Assembly: GCA_029962745.1 (NCBI GenBank) | Contig: CM057156.1 | Location: 25,161,502-25,225,501, forward strand | DNA length: 64,000 nucleotides | Reading direction: 5' to 3' | From: Echinometra lucunter | Taxonomy: Eukaryota > Echinodermata > Echinoidea > Camarodonta > Echinometridae | Shown here: positions 37,611 to 49,600 of the stretch, one piece after another | How the letters are laid out: each line of letters begins with the position of its first letter | How positions within the stretch are numbered: the first letter of the stretch is position 1 | Made by a program: the position numbers and the translations under genes | Notes under the pieces: model-generated | What the model saw: the letters and a program-made list of their open reading frames with translations, nothing else | Databases searched by the model: none | What the model was told of the DNA's origin: nothing

Positions 37611-40600
37611 CTAGAGGGAAATAATGGAGGAGAAAGCGAGTGTTCAATTCTGCGATACATTCAAACTCTTTAAAATACATGAAAAAATGTCAGTCCCAAA
37701 GAATATGCAAAAAAGAATTGTATATATGGGTACTGGGTGATAGGAACATCTACATTAATTGTTTATTTATGATATCTATGACTTCAGGTTTATTTGTACC
37801 ATAAGAATTTGACTCATACAATACTTACTATGCATGTATACTACAGTATGCAAGCTCATCTTGTAGTTTCCTCTTTTCTTTGTCTCTCAATTACGTTTAA
37901 TTAATTTCAAGTTGTTCATTTTTATCTGATGATGAGAAGTAAATAAAACTGAATGAAAGTGAATAGATGAAATTGAATTCAACGGTATTTTCACTGTTCA
38001 ACTTGAAAATGATTAGTGATCATAAATTTCTGAATTTTCCCTGATTTTTACAGAAAAAAAAAAAAAAAAAGCCAAAAATGACATCATACATACCTAAATA
38101 TAAACAAACAAACAAATAAACAAACAAAACCTTGTTAACACTTACTGAAAGTGAGAAGTCCTCTGATGCTCCCATCAGTGAGGCAGGCTCTGGTGAGTTG
38201 GTCACAGTCCAGTTTTCCCCAGCACTCGGTCTCTTCAGGGTCATGCTGAGCCTGGACGGAGTTGACCGTTGGCGACCTAAGGAAGAAGGAATCCTAGTCA
38301 TCATGGTCACCTTTTTCTTCCTTTTCTTCGGAGGTTCTTTCGGTCTAGTGTTCTCCACATCTTCAAGCAATTTGGTGTCTGGTAATCGTGGGTTGGAACT
38401 AGCTAATTCTTGCTTGAGGCCTTTTACTTCAGTCTTGTCACTGAAAACAGCATCCTGCACTAGTTTGCTTTTAGAGTCTTGCTTTTCTGATGACCTACGT
38501 TTTCTTAGACTCTTCCCAAAATTGCTGCTGAGTGACTTCTCTTCAGAAAGATGTTTTTTGTCCACAGTTCTATCATGAGCAGGAGAGATCTGTTGATCTG
38601 CAGGATGTAGACTCTGTGATAAATGTGATGAATTTCTCGTCAACAGCTTTTTGCTAACTGAATCCTCTCCATGATAGTTTTCATGTGGACTTCTAGGCAG
38701 GTATCCCTCTGATGGAGGTTGATTTGTCTCCTCTTTCTCATTACCAAGTTCTGCATCTTTGTCCATCATCATGGCCATCTCCGAGTCTGACAGGATACCA
38801 GTAGATCCTTCATTGGACTTCAGCTTAGGAAAGTCTATCTCAGGATCAGAGTCTGCTTCTGAGTCTAATCCCTGATCAATAAATGACATTTTTGCAGCAT
38901 TGGCCGATTCCTGCTGTTTGGTGTCGCTGCTCTCATCTGATTGAGAAGAAGTGCCGGGGTCAGTGACTACGCTCTTCCCAAAAATGGGAGAAAAGCTTCT
39001 GTCTAGTATGTCCAAAGATTCCTCACTGCTTGCACTGTCCTTAGTTCCCGGAGATGACTTGCACTTTCTGGCAGGCTGCTGCTTTTTCTGAGTACCCGAG
39101 TTCTTTCTCATTACTGCCTTGCTTCCTGGTGCTTCTGATGTCATTAAATCACAGGGAGCCTTGCCAAACACTGGTGATATGCAGCGCTGTTCAAGATTTC
39201 TCTTTGACGTTAGCATACTTAGCAGAGACCCTTTTGCTTTTGGGGAGCTCCTGGTGCTTCCAGTTGATCGGCGCAATTTCTTCTCACTTGAATGAACACC
39301 AGGTGACTGCCTCTTGCGTTTCCTACCAGAGCCAGTTCCTTTCTGCTTGGAAGATGACTGAGGAGTCTGTCGTTTAGTATGAGGGGAAGCCAAACTTGCA
39401 ATGATTTCATCTATCGTAGCTATAGGTGAGATATCGCAAGGACTCAGAACCTTGCTAGTACAGGGGGATGGACTGTTGTATCTGGTCTTTCTACGAGGCC
39501 AACTGTTGATCACCTCTGGCGTGGTGCATTTGGATGCAGGAACGTACGGGGGTGTGCATGTGTCCCTTCTGGCATACCTTTGCTTGATTGGAGGTGTACT
39601 ATGGTCCTCTTTACAAGGAGTGCTTCTCCTTCTCTTGTGTCCAGGCACATGATCCTGATCCATGTCCCGTTCCTTGTCTGTAAAGCCTTCTGCAAGTTTG
39701 TCAAACCAAGAGCCTTGCATGTCGGTTATATCTAGTGGCTCTCCACCTTGACTTTTAGAAGTATCATCCATTTTTTCTTCCACCTTTGGACTATTTGTTT
39801 CAGTCCTACTCTCTAGTTCTTCATCTCTTCCTTCTTTATCAAAATGATTGTTGCTAGCTGTTCTTTCTGTTGCATCAGGATTTGTGGTTTGATTGCCTCG
39901 TAGGTCAGTATTACCTCTGTCCTTTAGGTTTCCTGCACCATCAATGCTCTTGAATGCAATCTTTCTCAGGGCTTTCTTGGGAGTACGTCTAGTAGATGTC
40001 CTTGCAGGTACACTTTCCCTTATAGAATCAACCTTGCTTTCAACAGGACTAGCCACAGCACCTCTTCTATCAGTTTCTTTGCTTCCTGATCCCCTCTTCT
40101 GCAAAAGTCTTGGGGACTGCCAGTGTCCAATAGAGGTCACTTCTATCATTGCCTTACTTGGTGATTTAGAGGGTGTCCTAGAGATAGAGGAATGATCCTT
40201 AGTAGGAGTCATCTGTGCTTCATTTTTAAACAGTTCATCATTCAATCTCCTCCTTGCCTTGGCACGGGGCGTTGTCCTAACTGCACTCCTACCGGGACTG
40301 TCCATTACCACTTTGACCGGGGTCACACCAGTCATCGACCTTGTATTCCGGCTAGGTGAATCGAAACCAGCCTCTGCAGGCGACTCTTTGGAGTTCAAAG
40401 TTTTTGAAGCCGGGCTTGTGATCGCAGTCCTACCTGCACTCCTACCGGGACTGTCCATTACCACTTTGACCGGGGTCACACCAGTCTTTGACCTTGTATT
40501 CCGGCTAGGTGAATCAAAACCAGCCTCTGCAGGCGACTCTTTTGAGTTCAAAGTTTTTGAAGCCGGGCTTGTGATCGCACTTAAAAGGAACGTGGCTGGG

Positions 40601-43600
40601 GACAACTTGACCTTGGGCTTCTCATCTGCCTTCTTTGCCGACAGGGGTGGTTTTTTGAGGGCTCCTCCAGGGGGGCTTGTCCCTGCAATCCTTGCTGCCA
40701 GCAGCTTGCCACGGTGCATCTCCTGCTTCTTGTAGAAGGAGGGCCTTCGCTTCAGGGTGTGGACTCTTGGACTTCGTCTAACATTTGGTTGGATGAAGCC
40801 CACAGGTTTCTCTGGGGATTCTTCAATGACTAGCATGGCACCTGGACCAGGCGTTCCCCTCTCCTTACTGCTACTTCTTCTCCTTCAAATTGGAAAAGAT
40901 AAAAAAGCTTTCAGTTAAAATCCATCTAAACCAGGGTCTATAGCATCAAATTGCTACAAAAGACAAACAGGGTAAATTGAAAACAATAATGCCTCCGGCA
41001 CCCACCTACGGTGGGCGGAGGCATAAAAACGGTCAAAACAAAGAACAGCCTTTTCTTTTATCACAGAAACAAACATTAAATTCTTTTTGTTCATGATTCA
41101 TTCAATAATTCTGTCTGTTTGCCTTTTTTTTGTCTTTTAGGCTGCCTACAAATACTAGGCTGTTTAGACAATCATTAATTTGGTGCAAATTTTTCACTTG
41201 TAAATGAATCCAAAGGTGTTACTAACACTAACGTTCTGAATACAAAGCCCGAGACAGGGCTAGGATCTATGGAAAATGCTAATAATAATACTAAAATCAA
41301 ATCATGCTCAGTGGGTCAAATTCTAATCATACCTGGCTCTGTCCAGTTTGTTGAGCATGGCCTTCAAAACTTGTTTCTTCCCTGGAGTCTCCTTGACCAC
41401 TTTGGTCTTGAGGACCAACTGACTGCTGCCCGCTACTTTCCTAGGGCTCCTTCTGTAACAGAACCAGAACCAGATAGAGCTTTGAATCTATGTCATACTC
41501 AAATGATTGCTGTAGTTTACAAAACTTGATTTTGAAGCAGCATGCAATTTCCCGCAGAAAATTAGCATGCTTCCAGTTTCCCTCTTTTTTTTGCTATTAT
41601 TGTTGTCACTGACAATATTGTTGCCCCAACATTTCCAATTTTTTCTGACTTGTGATTTTCATTTAACACTGGGAGTAATGCCTAAAATTTGTTTACAAAT
41701 TAAATTTCCTCCCATGAAGCTTCTTCATTTACTAACTACTGTATACACCAATATTTTCGCGTACAGATATTTTCGCGAATCACAGGCTCACAGACATTTT
41801 CGCGAGTTGTTAAGTTCGCGAGCGCAAGAGCAAGACTTGCAGCAAACTTATTTGTACATGAATGAGTCATATCGGCAGATCCAGAGGATTTGCTTTTTGA
41901 TTATTTTTTGCCAATACCATCACACTCGTAGCTTGCGATAAACATAAAATGCTGTCATAAAACCCCTGATTTCTTGATTTATAGTGCGTTTTCAGCAACC
42001 CGCATACTTACCACCCCACCAAAACCCTGTATGCTTTGGAAAAATGGCACCCGATTCCATATTTTTGGAAGCAGAATTGGGTGCCGGTGAAGGACTGCTG
42101 CAGTGCACTTTCCACATGCATAGTGCATAGGCAATGACAACTATGTGCCGATGATGCTGAGAGGTAAAAAACAAATTTACGTGCGGAAATTTTCGTGTGT
42201 TGTTAAATTCGCGATAGGTGATTCGCGAAATTCGCGAAAATAAAACCACCGCGAAAATTTCAGCTCATACAGTACTGCCCACAACGGACCGTTGCGTATT
42301 AATGGGTCAGAAAGAAGAGGATCTTGGGTATTTGATTCAAGTTCATCATGACTTGGCCGTGAACCAGAATAGCCTGGTGGTTAACTCGCTGCCCGGCAAG
42401 CAGTAGATGACAGGTTCAAATCCCCCTCGTTCTACTTTTTTATGACTTTTCACTACAGATCAAGCATACGATCTTTAATCTGGGAGTAATGCCTAAAATT
42501 TGTTTACAAAACTGTTGTTGCTGTTGCTAAAAGGACTCTATATATTTTCAACAGACAGCTGCATGTTGATGGATTTAGGAGAGCACATCTTCTTTAAAGT
42601 TTGACTTGTTCAGGGAACCTGTATGTTACCTGAAAGCATGTGTCTCCATCACCGCCACTGATCGTCTCCTGCTTAGTTTGCTGCTATCGGGGCTGTCATC
42701 ATTGAAAAGATTTCTTTTCACCGTCTTTGCTGAGTTGTCTTGCTCCTTTTTCTTCTTCTCTGCAGCGTCAGGCTAAACCACATGCATTAGAATAAGAAAC
42801 GATAACAACAGTACATACAAGACATCTGATACAAGTAAAAGCATATTCGTAGTCACATTCATCTTGAAAACACTCATCCAATCTTGGTGATATATAAGAG
42901 AGAGCATGTACACGGTGAGAATCTCTCAATGACACTTTGCCAGATTTCAAACAATTGCCCTCACCGAGGCAAGTCCTTGCATAATTTTGGACCCATCCAA
43001 AACCTTTATGGTACAATTAAAATATTCTGGAAAGGCTAGGTGATATCATCATTTGGATAAAAGAAGAACACATAGCTGAAATGCTAACTGGAACAAGAAT
43101 TACAAGGAAAAAAAAAAGGAGAAGAAAGATGAGCAATGAATAAGATAAACTCACCTTCTTCTTCTCATGTGGCAGTCGTCTTGCAGGAACCCCTATGATT
43201 CGCTTCGGTGCAGCATCAGCAATGCTGGAATGACGTACAAGCGCTCTGGACCTGCGTTTACAAGTGAAAAAAAAAAAAGGAAATAAATGTTACTCTCGGG
43301 ACAAGCATAACGATTAACGGTTCTAGCAGTGATCCCGCAACTGGCAGATCCCATCAAAATCTAATAAGAGCTTCAGTGCCATGAGGTATGGTCTCATAGG
43401 CCTTGTCCTACCATGAGGTGGTATCAGCCTCAATTCCGCCACAGCTAAATAAAACACTACAGAAATGCAAAATGCACTGCATTTATGTTCCACCCTGCCA
43501 CATTCTTTAATCTTGTGAACAAGGCATAAATTTAGAATATTACGAGTATCAACAATGGATTGGAACCCTGTAATCAAAACATTTTTATAAAAGGGGTTCA

Positions 43601-46600
43601 AGGATGTAGCCAATAGCGAGTGCATATGCATGTCACGTGTTCATGCTTTAATTCTCCGCAACCTTCAAGCCGTGCATTTTTTGTGCAGCACTGTGCATTT
43701 GGATGCATCACTTTACCTCTAGCGCGTAAAAACTGACACGCGCGCCATGAAATCTGCGGCCTTTCTAGTTATCAAAGGATTTTAATGCGCTTACTCAGGG
43801 GTGCACCCGGGGTGCATCACACTGGCTACGCTTGTGATGTCATAAGAGAAAGCAGATGTTGCCTCCTTGTCTGTACGATCTGAGGAAATTTGGAGCGGTT
43901 TTAACAAATTTTCCACTACAAAGTCATACTTCCGACCCGTTTTATAAAACAAATAATGCACAGATTTAAATTCGTGATGTTAGTGGTGATGCAGGCATCT
44001 CGGGTATTTACAATATTATGCAAAAGCACTCGGCGCAAGCGCCTCATGCTATTCGCACATTGTAAATACCCTCTAGTGCGCTGCATCGCCACTAACACAC
44101 TCACATCTGTGCATTATTTGTATAATAATCATCATTTCTTAGTATCACTGACAAATAATATGCATACTGCATATTTCATTTACTGAATACAGTTACCTAT
44201 TGGAGTTAGATCCAAGTGCATGGTGAGAGCCACCGGAGCTGATGGACCTGTAGGATGCAGGCTGCTTGTGAGAGGGTACACCTGTAGCAACGCTAGTGGG
44301 AGACACCAGCGCCAACGGCACCGGCTTCACAAGCCCCTCATAGATGGCACGCACCATGTAGGGTATGGTCTCTGAATAACTGTGAAAGATGGTCACCATG
44401 GATGTAAGAATGACTGAACCATTTTATTGCAATTTTAATGATTTTTTTCAGAGAAATGCCATGCTAATAAGAGTTCTTTAAAGTTTAGCCACTCGGATAC
44501 AACTAACAGTTTCAGTCATGTTCTGTGCTACATATAAACATACATTTCTAAATGAAGCATAACTTGCAAGCTCAGATAACAAGGATTTTGATTTGAAATG
44601 GTTTATTAAGATAAAAATCAATCGTGGCTCAAAAGCCGAATTACAGATTTTGTACAATTACACAAAAAAAAAAACGGAATCAATAACTAAAACAATGAAC
44701 CAAACTAAAGCAGTATACATGAATTATGGATTTTGACATTATAAAACATCATTGGAATTTGATAACAAAAGCAAGTGTAATCATTACTATTACTATAATC
44801 ATGTTTATCATTATTTTCATTAATCATCCATATCATCCATATCATTATCATAGCAATCCATACTATTGTCATGAAACCGATTATTACTATTATTAGGATT
44901 CCTCTGAAGAGGTCAACTGTTCTAGACCTGATCTCTTAAAACATACCATCTGTTTAGAGCCAGAAGGGCATTAAGTCTGTATAAACTATAAAACGATATG
45001 AGTTGACACCCTTCTGGCTCTGAACAGAAGGTATAAATCTGCTGATCTTTTAATTTTCCGTGTGTGGACATTGTTTTTTCGTGTTCAAGAAAGTATAAAA
45101 TTTAGGGGCAAAATTTGGGTATTTCAAGTCTATATATGACCCTAATATGATAAGTACTTAAAGGAAGTAACTTGAAGTTTCCTAATATGAATATGTATCA
45201 TGTGTTAGATAACAGGCTGACACCACTTACTTGGCTAAAACAACGTCATTCAGGAATGCAGTCAGCTTGTCTGCGGATGCAAAGATTGGTACTGACTCAA
45301 GCATATGGACAGCCTGCATGAGATACAAAAAATTAGCAAGTTGAGAGTATTGCTCAAATACATCTAGCTGCATTTTGTTAAAGCATCATTTCTGATGAAT
45401 ACGTCAGTGCAAATCAACAGCAGATCCTTTCCCAAAGTCATTCTAGCATTAAGAAACCTTAAAATCAACTAGATGAATCCTTGACTGCGCGCGGTCGAAA
45501 TTTATGCCTCCACCATTGCCAGATCGGAAATATATGGCACATTCATGTTTATTTTTTTATTTTCATGTATACAATGACATCTTTGATCTTGACCTTTGAC
45601 TTTGTGACCTCCAAATCTAATGAGACCATTATGAGACCTTCCATACATGTATGCATACATGGGCCAAGTTTGAAGTTGAACCATCACAGAGTTGTTATTG
45701 CAAGAACAAGCAATTTTCATGTATATATATTTAATGACCTCTATGAGCATTGACCTTCAACATTGAGACCCCAAAATCTAATCAGATCATTGTCCCTCAC
45801 ATATGCATACATGTGCCAAGTTTGAAGCTGCTCTATGAAATAGTTGTTGAGTTATCACGAGAACGAACCATTTCTATGTACATAATGACCTCTATGACCT
45901 TTGACCTTTGACCTTGAGACCCAAAAATCTAATCAGATCATTGTCCCTCCCATATGCATACACGAGCCAAGTTTGAAGTTGACCCCAGGCCTCGAATTTC
46001 ATAAAATTTGGGTCACGGCCACTTTTTTGGGAGGGCACATATCCTCTCAGAGGGGCACATATCCTCTTAGAGGGGCACCAAGGCCAAAATGGGACCTGAC
46101 CTACTCGTGCCACGGCACAATGCATAAACGCGCTTTTACGCTTTGTCCACAGTAGTTCATTCATGCTTCTCACTTATAATTACGCACAGTGGCAGTATTT
46201 TAGGGGTTGAAGCGTAGCTAGAATTTATTTTTTGGGGGGCAGTAGTGGGGAATGCAAGGTGTGCAAATTAAATATTGAGCATACAAAGTGTACTCCTAGG
46301 GGGAAGGGTGCAGGGAGGGGGGAGTTTCCCCCTCCCCCGCGAAGCGCAGAAGCTCTGAAGTTTCTTTTTCCTTCCTTGTCTGCTCCTGCTCTTCCTACGT
46401 TCTCTTATCCTTTTCTCTTCCCTCTGATGCTTTTTCTTTCTTTCAGGGGTGTGAGTGACCACAAATAAACAGAGCTGAAATCACAAAAGCTCCTATACTT
46501 TTGTACAGAGGAAGTCCACAAAAAGCTGACATTAAGTTGAAAATCAAAACCAAAAAAAGCTGAAATCAGTTTTTAAAGCTGAACTCTCACACCCTTGTTC

Positions 46601-49600
46601 TTTCTTTTGCCCTTTTTTTTATTTTTTTATTTTTTTTTTGGTGAGACTGCCCTCTGGCTATATGGATGAATCAAGTAATTCCATTTGAGATTATTATCAT
46701 TAATTCATGTGGATAAAGCTTAAAATGAGAAATGAGAGAGGACAGAATCCTAGATCATCTTAAAGTATTTATCACTTGATGAATTGAATTGTTAATTGAG
46801 GTGTTCATTTCTTCCCTTCTCATCCCTTCTCCCCTTCCTTTCTCAAGAAAAATTTGTAACTGTTACAGGATAAGCTGGTGAAGGTGTGTGGTGCTTTGTG
46901 GTGCTTTGTGGAGTGAATGGAAGAAAGCAAAACTAAAAATAAAGATGGCCTCAGGCTCAGAGGCAGCACAGAAGAGAAAATGTCCCCTTCTATAATTTAT
47001 TGGATTGTTGTTAATGTCATTACATAATCTTAAGCAAATGAATGTCCAGAAAATAATATTAGCATCTCATGTAAACCAAGCGAAGAAGTGGTTTACATGT
47101 TTAATTGAGTACACACTCAATGCAAGTAGGCCTAAGTAAATTTTCTTCACTTCCTATACCCTAACCCAAAACAAAGTAATTTCAAAACGCAGAACTTCAC
47201 AGAATTAAAGTTTCATCTTTTGGGGTTCTAATATTATTTTCTAGATATCACATATCTTCACAAAATATGTTAAAACTAATTATTTAATCAAATATCAACC
47301 CTACAATGCCCTAAAAGCTGAAAAATAAACTATTACCACGACTGAAAAATCTTGAAATCACCAGCCCAATGAGGCAGTTTCTGCAGGATAACTCCCCCAG
47401 AGCTCGGGGAGCAATTGACTCTGAAGGAAGGCCTACAGCCCAAAGCAGCTGACTAAAAACATCGGCGGCGCGCGCTTCTTTAAATAGTAATGATGTTCAG
47501 ATACCACTCAAGATAAGTTTCACTGACATTTTGAAAAATAAAATCCACACACTATATAAAAATTTGATTAAAATATCGGCACTCAAGACCAGAAATAACC
47601 TTGATAATCAGAAGTCAGGGTAGGAACCGCCAGGTCATTCACTACTTGCACTTACACATACACTACACACTACACTGCACTGGTACATGTGGGACTGAGC
47701 AGTTAATGATACTGGCCTTCTACGATCATGGCGATATCGCAAACTTCTATCAAAGGTCTCTCCTGTTGTTGAAAAAGGGTGCATTTTGTGCTAATTTGAA
47801 ATATTTTGTCACAAAATAAAAAGGAAAATTCTGGGTTTTATTATTTTTTTTTAATGTAGTATGAGTTTCTTAGATTGGAGGGCATCAAGGCCACTCAGAA
47901 AATTTTGTGGCCGTAAACCTTCTGATTTTGAGAAGGGCATCCCGGTCAGTGGGTGGGGCATACCGGCAAATTGCCGATGGCCGGTGGGTATTTCGAGCCC
48001 TGGACCCGTGACACAGTTCTTAAGTTATCGCGAGAATGAAAATGGGACGGATGGATAACCCGAAAGCATAATGCCTCCAGCAACCACCTACGGTGGGTGG
48101 AGGCATAAAAATCTCAAACAAGATATAATCAAATGTTTTTTCATCTCACCTCATCCACAGAATCTTGTAAAGCTTCTGGCAAGGAAATTCCTTCATCATC
48201 ACTATCCTCGTCATCTTTATCTTCGTCATCCTTCTTCTTCTCTTTCTCCTTTGCTTTGACACTGGTGATGTCCGATGGCTCCACAGACTCCATCTCCAGC
48301 CGCAGCAGAGTCTGTATCTCGACCTCTTGAACCCTGACCTCTCGCATACCAAGGTCGTTGCTTCGTTCAGCATAGCGTTCTCGCAGTTGCTTGTTGGTGA
48401 GGAGGAGGGTGTCTGCGATGAAGGTTCTCATGTTGGACTGTATAGAAATGGGAAGCATTCTCGTTCGAATTACGGGAGAGTAATGTTATAATCTTGCACC
48501 ATGCATGTGGGTACTACAATACAATGTCCCTATCCCCTTCATAGAGCTTCAAAAATTATCAGCCCAGCACCAATGCATCTCAAAGAATAAATATCCTAAG
48601 ACAATAGTGGCAAAATGTATCAAATATACATAATTTACCGCAATATTGTTACAGCAGTGATATGGAAATATTGAGTCTGAAATCGAATCTAATCTGAATC
48701 TGAATATACTGTGATTCAATTATCTTTTAATCTTTATTTTCTACATTTTGGGTTAGTATCATGGTCATATTGCGCATCGTATAAAATCTCTTAACCTTAA
48801 ACAGGCTGGGCTTTTTTGGTTATGATCTAATGATCTAAACAGATCATTGTCCCTCCCATATGCATACACGAGCCAAGTTTGAAGTTGATCCGTAAAACAG
48901 TTCTTAAGTTATCGCGAGAATGAAAATGGGACGGATGGATAACCCGAAAATATAATGCCTCCAGCGAGAACGAAAAGCCCACTAGTTCAACTCACATTAC
49001 TTTAGCTACTAGGTAGGTGGCACCAACACAACCTATAAATACTTACGATGCTGTCTTCTTGGTCTGATGTTTGTGAGGAAGTCTTGAAAAAATGTAGGAT
49101 TACAGCAACAGTGGACTGGGTGAAGCGCAGTGAGCAGGAGTTCTGGTGAAGAGAAATCAAGATTGAAGAATGAAATTTATCTTCGGGTGGGCTGATCTCA
49201 GACTTCTCTTTATCTACCAATATAATCGTGCATAACAAGCTGACTTATTTTCTGTTATGTGTAATCTAGGTACCCTAATTAACCGTGAACTGAAAACTAG
49301 TTATAGAGAGTGCAGATTCCTGTGATATAACAAGATTTCCTACATCACTAGATAACTTTGATGGCCCAGGACTCAATATCTTATTTCATTTCATTTTTTG
49401 TTTTAAACTGATATAAGGAGATTCCTGATACAACAGGTTAATTTTCATGGTCCCTATGATCTTGTTATAGAATTTCCACTGTATCAATCGAAAAAAGGAA
49501 ATAAAATTTTTAGCATCTTCATTCCACATATCTAATAATGTCTGAGCATATGGCTTTTATGATTTTTAATTATGACTTTTATTCTCTCTCTCTTTTTTTT

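Noticed and set aside
38132..40735. Several plus-strand open frames of 80-160 codons opposite TICRR exon 18
   Set aside because: They are antisense shadows of a long, strongly supported coding exon, with no family resemblance or splice context.
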